A stretch of DNA of 64,000 bases from Primula veris (GCA_963682055.1 OY821742.1:11811752-11875751), one strand, 5' to 3'. Counted from the stretch's first letter, positions 31,218-42,812 are shown. The notes: generated by a model not told the origin, from the sequence alone. Numbers and translations are program-made.

Positions 31218-31922
31218 CTAACAGAATCAAGAAAGACTAAAAGAATATAGTTAAAATGTGTAAATTCAAAAATATAACTAACAGTAGACACCCACAAAAG
31301 TTATAGCTCTCAATAAATTTGAGAAGATACAAGAGTTAATAAACAAATTACGAGACGGAGAAACAAAAAGATGCCTTGGAAAACTCAGAAACTTTTGTAA
31401 GAATAAGTAAATTCAAGAAGGATAGCTAACAACAATATTGTGGTGAACAAAAAAAAAAAAAGGCCTTCAAGACTTCATATTTTCCACCTTTTATCATTCA
31501 TACACGTATGTTTCAACTTAAGTGGTGTAAATGTCATATACGCAACAAATAACGACCGAAAACGAAATATAAAGAGAAAACAAGAAGCGAAACTGGAATT
31601 GAAATTCAGTTACAAACCAATAATAAAAACTGAAACGTAGTTTATATTACAAGAACGTTTAAACGAAATACAATTAAGCCTGTTAGAAATGACAACTCTC
31701 CGGTAACCGGTTCGAGATGGCGAATCTATGAACAAACTCTTGAAAGAGAAAGTTATAACAACAATATTATTCTGCATAAATTCCAACCACAAGTCTTTCA
31801 CATATTTATAGTACATATTGCCTAAAACTGCCTAAATAATAAGCGGAAAAACAATTCAAACTCATAACTGCTTTATTTGAATTCGAATGTCTTCCTATAA
31901 CTAATCTTGGCGGGAAATTTCA
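31218..31922. other. 3' flank of the first DUF26 locus
   Basis: No intact gene. Around 31460-31530 the sequence (CTTCAAGACTTCATATTTTC ...) resembles the 3' flank of the second DUF26 gene (36215-36280), so this is probably the matching 3' untranslated region with extra sequence inserted. Confidence 0.4.
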
Positions 31923-32653
31923 TTAGATTCGATTTAGCCAAGACAATGGTATTGTTACATTAAGTTGATACATAATTCTACAACCGGATCCAATTAAATC
32001 AGCTCCCTTAAGAAAAGGACATTCATTTTGAATCTGTTCACCACATGCATCAATGCAAGTTTGAGAAGCATCAAAGGTCTATCGAGTGCCTCTTTATAAC
32101 AGTCAACTTATGTGACTGTTTTTGGTACCGTCAGTTTAACCACCGTTAGATTAGAAAATGAATGGTTAGATAATGTTTTTCAATAACTAATTTATTTTTT
32201 CTATTTTCAACAAATTAGAATTTGATAAATTAAAAACAAATTGTACAACACACTAAAAACTGAAATAAAAATATAGAACCCTATGAGAGCCTACCCTAAA
32301 CTTAAATATTAATGAAAATTTAATTTTTTTAATCCATTTGACACTTTTTTATGTAAACAGTTTGTGAACCAGTCATATAGTCCGACTGTTCCCTAGTAAT
32401 CCCTAAGCCTATCTATCCGTAACATTCTCCTTTGGCGAACACAAGTTGATCGGGACTTAATGATCCAAAACTTTGATCAAATTGATAAGGTGTAAACAAT
32501 TGCAATTTCCTGAAAACTTTGCCCAAATCAATATAAAAAATATCACAAGATGCGTAACTTTCGGAACTAGTACAGACTTGACCAAGAATAGTAGGAACGC
32601 TACTCGACATGATAACCGATCCAATGAGGTAAATAGTAAAAAAAGGACTTCTA
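31923..32653 (-). pseudogene. DUF26 (Gnk2-type) secretory protein, broken copy
   Basis: The N-terminal half (32413-32653) aligns with the DUF26 gene at 36283-36666, including the signal-peptide region and the LSPDQLVFAKGECYG block. The position of the other gene's ATG reads AATAGAAG here, so the start codon is lost; the next Met would remove the signal peptide. The C-terminal half (31923-32085) reads SQTCIDACGEQIQNECPFLK, then GCRIMYQLNVT to a stop. Between the halves lies about 300 bp of insertion with inverted ends. DUF26 proteins are cysteine-rich, secreted, and in the ginkbilobin group antifungal. Broken start plus insertion means a pseudogene. Confidence 0.75.
32098..32390. mobile_element. 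MITE-like insertion splitting the DUF26 pseudogene
   Basis: The ends form imperfect inverted repeats: AACAGTCAACTTATGTGACTG at the left (32098) and, reverse complemented from 32390, AACAGTCGGACTATATGACTG. The element lies exactly where the DUF26 reading frame is interrupted. No target-site duplication could be identified, so the superfamily is not assigned. Confidence 0.5.
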
Positions 32654-32760
32654 TTTTAGTGCGAAAAGCTATACTAATATTAACCTGATCTCACTTTTTG
32701 ATGAGAACTCTATGCTCTTGCACCCACTATTTATAGATATCAGTATTCTACAAATTGTAT

Positions 32761-32966
32761 CAGTACAAGAAAAAATACCTATAGCAACAAAAAATACCTA
32801 TAGATTTTTGCTCGAGTTTATAATAGACATATAGGCATGAGACAAAAGAAGTTATTGGAATGAATTGAAATACACAAAAAGAAACTTACGAGGGAAATTT
32901 CTTTTAACATTAAGCACTATCTATCGCCACGTAGAATTTTGTAGATATAAATATAAGTATATTTAA

Positions 32967-32999
<33 letters not shown>

Positions 33000-33331
33000 A
33001 TACAATAATATGTCGACCGTCTTATAGCAACAAAAAACGCGTGTTACAAAATAGTGATAAATCATCTTATTATATGTTGTAAACAATAAATATATCAGCA
33101 TATTTTATGTTGCTAATTTCTATGGAGATATCGTGTTGCTGATTTGATGGTAAATTTGTTGCTGGTTTTATTCGAAAAATTATAACATCTTGTTAGCAAC
33201 ATATAAGAGTGGTGCTAAATTTAAGTTGCTAAATAGTTGGTGATTCTGTTACTAAATATATCATACTATTTTTATTACTGGTTTGTTAGTGATCAGCAAC
33301 ATAAATTTTCTCCTTTTCTTTTATTGTAGTG
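32761..33331. mobile_element. non-autonomous CACTA element (571 bp)
   Basis: Left end CAGTACAAGAAAAAATACC; right end reverse complemented CACTACAATAAAAGAAAAGG. The 3-bp target duplication TAT is at 32758-32760 and 33332-33334. Subterminal repeats of the TAGCAACA / TGTTGCTA type appear in both orientations. CACTA ends plus a 3-bp duplication define the superfamily. A mixed (TA)n(CA)n microsatellite lies at 32964-32999. No coding capacity. Confidence 0.8.
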
Positions 33332-33334
33332 TAT

Positions 33335-33762
33335 GTTGTATCTGTATATTTTGGAATAAAGACAATGACAACTTTAAGATGGACGTACCCAATGTTTAGG
33401 GCTTACGTACATGAGTTTATACAGTGATCTACATATGTCATGCTTTTTGTCCATTTTAATCCAGTCATTTCTATCATTTTGACATCTAACTCCGTTTTTT
33501 ACTCTAAAGTCATATATGCAAGAGGATTGTCTACATAATTTAAGAGTACTGAAACATAATATATATACCTTGAAAGAATAGGAAATGATAGTTTGTTGTT
33601 AAGTTTATCGATCTTCTTGCATAGGGTTCCTTGACCAACCAATTGGCTATTGGCGTCCTTGTGCTTATCCGCTTCCGGTTCTGGTTCAGTAAAAAGTAGT
33701 GAGACATATCAGCTTGAATTTTGTGAAATTTACAACCTTAATCATTACACTTCCCAATAAGT
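33335..33762. other. intergenic with a possible orphan exon
   Basis: On the minus strand at about 33567-33695 an open stretch (EPEPEADKHKDANSQLVG ...) ends at a GT (AAG-GTATAT). It could be an orphan exon, but no family was recognised and it may be chance. Confidence 0.2.
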
Positions 33763-34130
33763 TGTAACGTCCGCATTTAATGAGAATAATTACAGATTAA
33801 GTGTTACGGTTTCAGAATTGAATGAACGGGTATTGAATGGTGTAACTCTCGGAATTAAATGACTAATTTATGGTTGCGGTTTCAATAGAGCCTATAAAAT
33901 GCAGCATACCCCCAACTCATTCACACAACTCACAAAACTATTCAACACACACTCACTTGTATACATAACATTTAGAGAGAGAGAATCACACCACCAACAG
34001 CTCGATCTGTGGTTTGGTATCGTTTCCGTCGAAACACACTGAGATAAGCGTTGTACCTTGGGAACGGAGTGTTCAAAGGCAAAAACTGAAAAGGTGGTAA
34101 GACAAACATCGTTTAAGGGTTAATGTTCAA
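33763..34130 (+). promoter_or_regulatory. Pol II-type promoter and leader, LTR-like
   Basis: CCTATAAAATGCAGC (TATA at 33893-33899) is followed after about 30 bp by a C/A-rich leader (CATTCACACAACTCACAAAA), a GAGAGAGAG tract and an AAGGTGGTAAG donor-like site. The sequence begins TGTAACGTCC, like a plant LTR, but no partner LTR or target duplication was found. No gene follows. Probable LTR remnant or orphan promoter. Confidence 0.4.
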
Positions 34131-34570
34131 CAGTCATCTCGCTTTTATTTTTCCGTCTTTACTTTTCTGCACTTTTCATTTCAGTATTTACTTTTCTGTA
34201 ATTTCATTTCAGTCCTTTATTTTCTAGTATTTATATTTCAGTCCTTTACTATTCTGTAACTACGTTTCAGTCATTTTCTTTTTCTGTAATTTCTTTTCCA
34301 GTACAGTAGATTAGATTTAATTCTGTTACGTAATTTATTTCCTGTAATTTAAATTTCAGTACTGGAATTTCATTTAATTACAGAAACAGTCCAGCAGTTT
34401 AGTTTTATACTATCATGTCTAGCAGTTTTAGTTAATTACATAACAGTCCAACAGTTTAGTAATTATACTATTATGTCTGCAGTTTCAGTTAATTACAATT
34501 CAGTCTAACAGTTTAACAATTTATATTAAATCTGTCTGTAATTTTAATTATCGCAATTTAAATTTTATAA
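34131..34570. repeat. degenerate CTGTAATTT/CAGT-rich tandem repeat
   Basis: Many imperfect copies of TTTCAGTNNTTTACTTTTCTG and TAACAGTCCAGCAGTTTAG-like units. It follows the LTR-like promoter directly and may belong to the same element. No coding content. Confidence 0.5.
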
Positions 34571-35467
34571 GTGTCGGAATCTTGAAATCGAGTCATATTC
34601 AACTTTTTACTCGTTTAGCATGGCTTTTGCAAAAACGTTTTAGATCGATAACCTTTCGCTTTTTTAAAACACTGCTCAGACCGGTGCTTTTTAATGATAA
34701 GAAATGGCCATTATGTCTATGCATGAGTGAGATATGTAGTACACGTATTCAGTAATCAAAAGAAGTTTTTTATTTTATTTTATCTATACTCAAGATTCAG
34801 AAACAGATTATATTTATTTTGACAAAACATTTTAAACAATCCTTTTTTTTCATTGTTTTACATATGAATATATGATTCAATAATGCAATCGAATATAATT
34901 AAATTCTAGAAAACATTTTTCCAAATTTTAAGATTAAATGAAACTCATCTCATAGATCGAGAGTGAGAGCGTATTTAAAATAGTTCAACACATCAAAAAA
35001 GATAAGTCACCACTTCGAATGTGGCTTTTTTAGTCACTAACTTTTTTCCCGATAAAATGACATTATGAAAGCAACACACCCATAAGAAATGGGTGCCAAG
35101 AGTTCAATATTCGTATGGATGGACGAGTTGTAAAATCGGGAGAGCCGTTTGAGGAAGTTTATAGATGATGATAAAATATGTAGTTCTCCTGAAGCAAACT
35201 CACGAGATCCATTAACCCATTTAAAAAATCGGAAGCCAAATTCGATAAATTGGCATGAAAATTAGGGAGAAAAGCCAAGCCTTCATAGGTTTGGCTACAT
35301 GCTTTGCATGTACCACACTATATATTAGTCGTGTCGAATAGTGCCTTAGTCATTAGTCTCTATCATGGTATTATAGTTATCGTCAATACTCAGCACCTGA
35401 TATTATTTCATAACACAACTTCTTTTATTCATTTGACAGTTAAACATACGTATCATATCATAGTACA
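34571..35467. other. intergenic, nothing recognised
   Basis: AT-rich, no supported gene. Its last three bases (ACA, 35465-35467) are the left target duplication of the next element. Confidence 0.35.
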
Positions 35468-35660
35468 CACTACAAAAAAATACCCAAATAGTGACGGGAT
35501 TAGTGACGGTATTTTTTGTTACGAGCTTATTAGCGACGGTTTTTATGACGGTTTTGTGATAGTTTAGTCAATTTGCGACAGATTTGTGACAGCTTTTTAA
35601 ATTTACGACAGGCTTGTAACAGTTTTTGACTCTTACTAAATCAAACATTATTTTGTAGTG
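35468..35660. mobile_element. miniature CACTA element (193 bp)
   Basis: Starts CACTACAAAAAAATACCC and ends TTATTTTGTAGTG, with a 3-bp duplication ACA (35465-35467 and 35661-35663). The interior has repeated GTGACGG / GCGACGG / GCGACAG motifs resembling CACTA subterminal repeats. Confidence 0.8.
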
Positions 35661-36282
35661 ACAGTATAGCAGGATGAAGAAAATAACAGAATAAGAACTG
35701 CCAACTTCATTTTTACGAAAAAAATGCCATAAAATCATAAACGTTCACTAAGTTTTGTTTCAATTGTTCTTTTTTCCGACTTATAAAGCAAAGCATTTTG
35801 CGATGGAATGTGAGCAAACCCGTGTGGGAAGTTTCCACCGCCGTTTTATGTTCATACACATTACACACCAACATTAATGATCTTTATCTATGTGAGAGCT
35901 AAAAAAAAGTAAATATTTTCTTGCAAGTTTTCATAACATAGAAAGGAGACTAAACTTTTGTTATCTTCTTTACTTAAAGAGAAAATCTTATAATTAAAAA
36001 AACCAGCAAGCAAGAAAAAGACCAACACACAATGAAAAATCGTTCCATGAGAAGTAAATTAACTCACAACTCACGCAATATAATAATTGATAATAGATAA
36101 TCAACCGGTACCAAGAAAATATTGTAAAGTTGGAATGCATAATTTTAAGAAAGACAGCTCACAAAAAAATTGAAGACGTACAAAAAATTAAAACCAGATT
36201 ACAATTCATAGAAACAAAAGGGTCCTCAAAACCATCATATTCCATCTTTTATTAGTTACACATATATGTTTAGCTTTTTTTT
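35661..36282. other. 3' flank of the second DUF26 gene
   Basis: No gene seen. The part from about 36200 is similar to 31440-31510 and is probably the 3' UTR of the DUF26 gene. Confidence 0.4.
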
Positions 36283-36666
36283 TTAAGTGAAACGGAACAG
36301 GATCTGATATTTAATTCTGCATGTAATAAGAGTTCTCCATTCTGCAAACGTTCCACGAGGACAAGATTGTTTAAAATTAACAACATCCTCATCGATGCAA
36401 GCTTGACATTCGTTATTTGCAAGTCCCAAACATTTCGCTTCGCCGTACACAAGTTTATCAGAACTTTTTGTATCAGATTGTTGATTCTTAAGATCCGGTG
36501 TTAAATTTTGCACTCTCGTAACAACATATGCCACATCATCAAAATACTCAATAGGATAATTTCGGGAACTACAAAAGAGGCCAAGACGATGACCAATGTC
36601 ATCGCCACGAACACTACTCAGCATGATAACCAATCCAATGGGGGAAATAGTAAGAAGTACTTGCAT
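36283..36666 (-). CDS. DUF26 / Gnk2-type cysteine-rich secretory protein (127 aa)
   Basis: One exon with a hydrophobic N terminus (MQVLLTISPIGLVIMLSSVRG, about 21 residues) that fits a signal peptide, then a single Gnk2-homologous domain. The mature part has six cysteines: FC, AKC, NEC, QAC, QSC and TC. The family core C-X7-C-X2-C is seen at CLGLANNECQAC, and LVYGEAKC precedes it as in other DUF26 proteins. One potential N-glycosylation site (NLT) is present. Family members are secreted to the apoplast or anchored as receptor kinases and plasmodesmal proteins; the single-domain ginkbilobin type binds sugars and can inhibit fungi. The length is close to ginkbilobin-2. It is a tandem relative of the broken copy at 31923-32653. 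Function here is inferred. Confidence 0.75.
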   Translation of the reverse strand: MQVLLTISPIGLVIMLSSVRGDDIGHRLGLFCSSRNYPIEYFDDVAYVVTRVQNLTPDLKNQQSDTKSSDKLVYGEAKCLGLANNECQACIDEDVVNFKQSCPRGTFAEWRTLITCRIKYQILFRFT

Positions 36667-38640
36667 AATTTAGTGAGAAAAGCCATATATAAAATGTTTT
36701 TTTATATGCAGTTACTCCGTTGAGTGAGAGTTCTAGCTCTACGTACCTATTATTTATATATAGATAAGTGTTCTACTTATTGGTGATTATTTTGGGGAGT
36801 ATTGCTATTACCATCCGAAAAAACCTAACCAAAATATTGATCCGTTGAGTTGACATAGTACAGTCATCCTCATCCAAAACTATTGTGTTACTTAGTAATT
36901 AATGCCCAAGATGATGCAATTGAATGAAAAACAAAAAGTTTTAGTATTTTCAATAGTAATAATTAGTGTCATAATTTTTTTAGATGCCCCTTTGATATTT
37001 ATTGTCTAGTGGAGTCTATTAGCAATTATATTTGATGCTAACTTGTTATAATTGACCTATGTAATTCCGAATATTAAAGGTAATATTGAATCATGAAAAT
37101 ATCATGACCAAAAATATAACTACAAAGTAAAAGAAATAGGTAATTGTATGAAACAAAATGTTATAAATTTTAATTTTTTAATAATTTGTTGTTTTGTTCC
37201 ATGAATTAAGTAAGATATTTATTTTTAGTCAATAAAAATTACAGTTATTTGTAACCTTGTCATTTTTTGCTATATTTTCCTCCACTCTTTGTTAGAGACT
37301 TAGAGTTGTGCCTTCCATTTTATTAATGCACATGCGCAATTAAAATTTCTTAGTCATGTACATATGTATTAAAGTCTGGTTATAAATCCTAATTACTCCT
37401 AGTTATTTTATTATGAGTAAGCCTTACATGATTACTAGACACGCCACCTAAACATGTCATGTCAACGGGTTGATTTTTTAGGTGAAAAAATATGTGAGTT
37501 AAAATATTTTTCTATTTTGAGATTCTAAATGGCTTTTATAACTGGCCATTTTGTACTATAATGGCTAAAATCTCCGATTTTAATTTCATCTGATCAATAA
37601 ATTAAACGAAGAGTTTAAGATGTGCATTGGGTACCTATTGTTTAGTGCTTACTTATGTTATGTGCGCATATCCACATACCTAATATTTTTAGTTTTTTAA
37701 TCGTCGGCATGGTTTTGTTTCGGCTAGTTGTATACCCGTGGTCCAGTTCACACGTTTTTCCTATCATATTAAGGACAAAACCAGAAGAAAAGCTATGTGT
37801 GCATAGACTAACAGGGCAGCAACCTCTCTTATATTTTTAAAAATCCCTAATCGACAATGTAAATTTTGCAATTATATCTTAAAAATATCGGTTTAGACCC
37901 TTTCATTTTGTTTTTTTGGAAATAGAGCCCCCCTAATTTTTTGATCATAGCTCCGCCACCAGGACAAACTGGCAAACATCATTTAATCTGAAAGAGGAGT
38001 GGTACCGGTGGGACAAATAATATTTAATATTATAGATTATGATGCTATTGTGGGAGGAGTGGTAACAGACTCCCCTGTTAAGAGAGTCAGTGTGACACAT
38101 TCTCAATTTTCCATATTCGAAATTGTCTTTTTCTGTTTTTTTTTTTTATATTCTAAATAGGTTTTATTTTATTTCTATTATATACTTGTGGTTATATCTA
38201 TCAGATGGTGTGTTTATCACGTTATTGAGCACCGAACTATTACTATGTTTTAAAATTTGCTTACTCAGATTAATAGATCTAGAAGTTTATAAATAAATTG
38301 AGGTACTTATTAGGTTAGGAAAACAAAAAAAATAAAATAAAAAATAGATAATGTTTGTTATGAATCAACTATTAGCTACGCAATATAGAGACAGAAGTAG
38401 AAACAAAAATAATCAATAAAGATACTATTATTATGTCTATCGAACAATGAATGAATCAATCTCTGCGAAAAGGAAGGTTAAGAAGGCTATATAAGAATAT
38501 TCCGATTATAACCTGGAAAATATAGATTTTATGACTTAAAATTAATTAGGGTTGGGAAAAAATCCCGAAATCCCGACCCGATCCGAAAACGTTGGCTGTC
38601 CTGATCCGACCCGAATTTCTAATTAATTTTATATTTTATA
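36667..38640. other. intergenic, scattered transposon-like remnants
   Basis: No supported gene. At 37935-37964 the sequence ...GATCATAGCTCCGCCACC resembles the right terminus of a hAT-type element (reverse complement GGTGGCGGAGCT), but no partner end or duplication was found. A TTGGGAAAAAATCCCGAAAT start near 38550 resembles other hAT-type ends. Confidence 0.3.
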
Positions 38641-38649
38641 TTATATAAC

Positions 38650-38785
38650 ATGATGTTTTTTTATTTCAACACTAAAAATGTAAGTTAACCTGTATTAAAT
38701 GCAAATGATGAGAATCGAACATTTTACATCTATTATGTAATGTAATCAATCACTCTACCATATGACCTATAACCCCTTTTTGTTT
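38650..38785 (-). mobile_element. tRNA-derived SINE-like sequence
   Basis: On the minus strand an A-box-like TGGTAGAGTGA (about 38756) and a B-box-like TGTTCGATTCTC (about 38715) are about 40 bases apart, as in tRNA-derived SINE heads. The tail and target duplication were not resolved. A degenerate tRNA is the alternative, but no cloverleaf could be built with confidence. Confidence 0.4.
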
Positions 38786-39346
38786 TATATATTAGTTATA
38801 ATTAAACAAGTATAATGTAGATTTATAATTTTGAACATATAAAACTATTAAAATAAAAAATATACTTAAATTAAAATTTTTTATTGTTACTTAAAAAAGA
38901 TAAGTGATCGTTATTCCGATTATAAAAATTATAATGATAATGTATCTCATTTAGTATGATAATTGTTGATTGTGTGAATAAAACTAAATAATAAAAGAAT
39001 CTGATAAAAAACGTATCAATTTTTTTATCTTACTCTTCCTCGGACGAATCGATGATCCCTTCTCCGACGAAGTTGCTCCTCCTCTAACGACTTTACTCCG
39101 CTGTTCTACTCTCTCTGTGCATGTGTTGGTGGCGGCATAGATTTGTCAGATCTGAAAACGATCGGAACTCCGACGAGTTGTAGAAGAGGCTCATCGCAGG
39201 AGTATTTCGTGAGTGGATTAGAGGTGATGGTAGTCGAGAATCATAGCCACGTTTACGGTAATGTTTGTTTAATTTACATATTTACATGTATACATATATA
39301 GTGTGTTTGGTTTGTTGGATAAATTAGGCCTATAGTTGACATGTAA
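38786..39346. other. intergenic, nothing recognised
   Basis: AT-rich to 39000, then a more GC-balanced stretch (39030-39260, CTCCGACGA repeats) that looks exon- or leader-like but has no recognisable product. Confidence 0.3.
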
Positions 39347-39379
39347 CTATTTAGGTCTTGTTTTTTTCAAATACAAGTG

Positions 39380-39600
39380 GTTTGAAACAAGCCAATTGTA
39401 GGGCTGGCACATAGCCCATTTTGGGACCAAAACGGAACATGTTTTATGGTTGAAACGGAGCCCGTTTGTGGGTGAAATGGAGCCCGCTTTGGGGATGAAT
39501 TTAAGCTCCATTTGAGGCTGAAATATACCTTGATTCGCGGCTGAACTATATGCATTCGTGGCTGGAACGGAGTGTGTTTGTGGCTGATACCGAGCTACAA
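39380..39600. repeat. imperfect tandem repeat, about 33-36 bp, GAAACGGAGCCCGTTTGTGG type
   Basis: Six or so diverged units containing GGCTGAAA..GGAGC(C)CG / TTGTGGCTG between 39380 and 39600. It lies next to the NETWORKED-like fragment on its 3' side. Confidence 0.5.
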
Positions 39601-39789
39601 TTTGAAAATTAATTGTTTTTACACCAACATCCTTAAAGTGTTCGATGAAATGTCCGATAGATTTTATTGTTTTATATATGCTTGAATTTTGCATGTTTAT
39701 GTGTAAATTCTGTAAAATACAAAAGTTTATGAGATTTTGTCCGAATTGCAACTCGTTTGAGTTGAAACAAAGCCAATTTTTTGGGAGGT

Positions 39790-41191
39790 TGAAACCAGAT
39801 GCACATTCATCTTCTTTTGATCTGCATTCGACCGACCCTTCATGGCTTTCAACATGGTTCTCAACTCCAACCTGGAAAAGAAACTTCAAAATTATTTCCA
39901 AAACTAATTTATGGCATGTGTTGAATAGTACACTTATCCATCAGCTTGTTACATATTTTGGTTACACTTTTTGGTTGGAATAGGAAGTGGACCGAACTAA
40001 CTTAAAAAAAAGGGTATCTTCATAGATCAGGTGTCATTGGTTTTCCAAATCCAAATTTTATAATTAAATGTATATTTATAAGATAAACTTTACCTTAAAA
40101 AACGAGGTACTATTTTCCAGAGACGATATGCAGTCCTTCAAGGAACTGATAGCTGGGGCATATTCAGCCAAGCGACCTGGGGCTCCATTTTCTCCTTCCA
40201 AATGACTGATCTTTTTTGTTAGCAATTCAATCTCGTTGTCCTTACAGTCAGTTTCTTTTTCGACGCAAGTGAGCACTCCAACGAGTTTCTTAAATTTTTC
40301 TTCAAGCAAATCAGGTATGACAGAGGTGGTGTACAGCTCACTAGTAAGCTTTGTAGCCTCAGTTTCCAGTAACATTTCATATTCACAATTTTTCTCCTTA
40401 AGATCAGCTACTAAACATTGTAATATGGAATTTTCAGTCTCTTTTATAGCAACCTTGGCCTTTGCATTACATATTTCAGTTTCCTTTTGACGCAACAGTT
40501 CTTTCCCATTCTCAATTTCAGAATTCAGTTGACCAGTGACTAATGTGATAGCACTCAAGTTATCTTCCATTCTTTTCAGTAGGTTATTCAATTCCGTATT
40601 TTCGACTTGAGTCTGCTCTAGTGTACCCTCCATTACACTGTTTTTTTTCTTCAAATCCAACGCTGGCACATTGGATTTTGGCCAAAGATGATTGTAACAC
40701 TCCGATTTCCAGAGATTTTTCGTTGATAATATTCTTGAAAATCACCTCAAGGTTACTTAAAGATGCTGTTTTGCCAAGGATTATAATATTTTCCCCTTCG
40801 AGAGTATTAATCTTTTCCTGCAGGTCTGCAGAATCCTTTACCAGAATTTTTCTTTCATCAAGCAACTTCATGTTTTCCGAATTCATTTGACCATTGGCCA
40901 ATGTTATATCACTCAATTTATCTTCTGTTTTTCAAAGTTGTACCCTCAAGTTGTGAGCCCTCTAATATACCAGCCAGCACATCGATTTTATTTCCGAATT
41001 CGACACCGGCTTGTTGAAATTTGTCCACAGTGGTAAGAAATCTTCTTCAATGATTGTTTGGATTGATCAAAAACAGTACTTTTTCACACTCCATTGTCAG
41101 AAGATCTATCTTCAGATTTTGAGCTTCATCTTCGGCTTTTTTTGCTCTCTCGTTAAGTTCAATATTTTCGTTCTTTGCACAACAAATCATA
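39790..41191 (-). pseudogene. NETWORKED1-like coiled-coil region, fragment
   Basis: Minus-strand heptad-rich sequence in two main frames: 40670-40916 (DLQEKINTLEGENIIILGK, NEKSLEIGVLQSSLAK) and 40098-40669 (KELLRQKETEICNAKAKV, ISHLEGENGAPGRLAEYAPA, ISSLKDCISSLENSTSFFK). They are joined by a frameshift near 40660. A donor-like AAG-GTAAAG follows SFFK at about 40097. After it, an acceptor at about 39873 leads to a short stretch (VGVENHVESHEGSVECRS) without strong family match. LLRQKE and the LAEYAPAISSLKDCISSLE pattern are typical of the C-terminal half of NET1 (KIP1-like) actin-binding proteins. Further decayed coiled coil extends to about 41190, where the duplicated segment begins. Stops and frameshifts indicate a pseudogene. 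The matching N-terminal NAB exon is at 57076-57178. Confidence 0.6.
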
Positions 41192-41463
41192 CGAAGCTGT
41201 GCGTTAATTGTGCTAATATGAAATTCAATATTTGTTCTATATGCTTAATCTGCATAGGAATACAAGCAATCAAACCAAACATCTAGACTTTTGATGAAAA
41301 GAAAAAGCAGTACATACATTTTCGAAAATCAGGTATCAAAACCAGAATAAAGTAAATAAACCTCATTCTTTCTCAATAGCCTCTTCTCTTCCTCAACATA
41401 TCTCTTTCCCTGCTAGCCTGGCCGAGATCTCTCTACCTCTTCTAAAACCCGATAAAAACACTC

Positions 41464-42055
41464 AATGACACATTCTTTTCCTCCCGCTTGTGTTGATTTG
41501 CTCAAGCGGATGTTATTTGGAAAATTGTTTGTCATTCAGATTTTAGTTCCAAACAGAATGCAAGTACATGTGTCAATTTCAGCTAATGAAATTTTATGTT
41601 GTTTTCATTCTGCTGGACCGTGGACGCAATTTGTGAAGTGACAAATGTTGGTTTCGATGAAAACAATAAGTTATTAAAAGGGGATGAATTTGAATATGAA
41701 TTGGAAATTATTCACGTTCGTAGAAATTGCGATTTACTTCTTTTTAGGTATGATAGGAGAGAGGATGATACGTATACAAATTTCGTAAACCTTTACTCCG
41801 ATGAAATTATTAATGTAGGCGAAAGATTTATGTGATTGGTAATGACATGAGAGAAATCGGAACTATGTCACATCTAACCGTTGCGAAACATTGTACTCGA
41901 GTCGATCCAGCGAGCTTTGGATTTAAAACTGCTTTCTAGAGAACTCGTATGCGGCCGATCATTAAAGGAAATATAACTTAATCCCGACAAGTAGTGGAAG
42001 AACTTGCACTCTGAGTTGCCTTTAATTGAGTACAAACCAAAGGGAAGCTTTCCTG
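41464..42055 (+). pseudogene. trypsin-like protease pseudogene, plus-strand arm (copy A)
   Basis: Same protein family as the minus-strand copy at 41985-42812, in opposite orientation: FDENNKLLKGDEFEYELEII, CDLLLFRYDRREDDTYTNFV, then INVGERFM and a stop. After a frameshift the match continues (IGNDM.EIGTMSHLTVAKHC). It lacks the C-terminal catalytic part. The two copies form the arms of a foldback. Confidence 0.5.
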
Positions 42056-42812
42056 GTAGATCTGGCGTGATAGGATTCGATGGTTTGAATTTCCCATGCT
42101 TCGGCGATAAAGCAATGATGGCACTCAAGTGCACACCCAATTGGTTTGTGTTGTCCCGACCTGCAATGTGAATTCCAACCATATGCCCGTTCTACCTAAG
42201 TAAAGGCCCGCCCGATCTGTCACGAAAGCTTCCATTTGGTTAGAGGCAACTCAGAGTGCAAGTCCTTACACTCCTTGTCGGGATTAAGGTATTTTCTTGT
42301 AATGATCGGCCACATACGAGTTCTCTGGAAACCCGAAGGAGTTTTAAATCCAGAGCTCGTTGGATCGACTCGAATACAATGTTTCGCAACGGTTAGATGT
42401 GACATAGTTCCGAGTTCACCCATGTCATTACCAATCACATAAATCTTCTCGCCTACATTAATAGTTTCCTCTGATGAAATGGTTACAAAATTTGTATACG
42501 TATCATCCTCCCTCCTATCATACCTAAAAAGAATTAAGTCGCAATTTCTACGATCGTGTATAATTTGCAATTCATATTCAAACTCATCCCCTTTTAATAA
42601 ATTATTGTTTTCATCGAAAACCAACATTTGTCACTTCACAAATTGCGTCCACGGTCCACCAGAATGAAAACAACATAAAATTTTATTACCTGAAATTGAC
42701 ACACATGTACTTGCATTCTGTTTGGAACTATAATCTGAATGACAAACAATTTTCCAAATAACACTCCGCTTGAGCAAATCAACACAAGCGGAGGAAAAGA
42801 AGGTGTCATTAA
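41985..42812 (-). pseudogene. trypsin-like serine protease pseudogene (copy A)
   Basis: From about 42812 the minus strand encodes FGKLFVIQIIVPNRMQVHV and, after breaks, MLVFDENNNLLKGDEFEYEL, NCDLILFRYDRREDDTYTNF, ETINVGEKIYVIGNDMGELG and TMSHLTVAKHCIRVD. After a frameshift it continues DRSGGPLLR, a stop, then MVGIHIAGRDNTNQLGVHLS. The order (an Asp in CDLILF, GNDMGELGT, SGGPL before VGIHIAG) fits the catalytic Asp and Ser regions of PA-clan (trypsin-like) proteases. The catalytic His was not identified. Frameshifts and stops make it a pseudogene. The family call is inference from motifs. Confidence 0.45.

Noticed and set aside
33760..35000. Complete LTR retrotransposon
   Set aside because: Only one LTR-like start and promoter found; no partner LTR, primer-binding site or coding region.
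37655..37840. 61-residue open frame
   Set aside because: No family resemblance and no supporting context; chance frame.
38650..38785. Functional tRNA gene on the minus strand
   Set aside because: A- and B-box-like motifs are present, but acceptor and anticodon stems do not pair convincingly; a SINE head is more likely.
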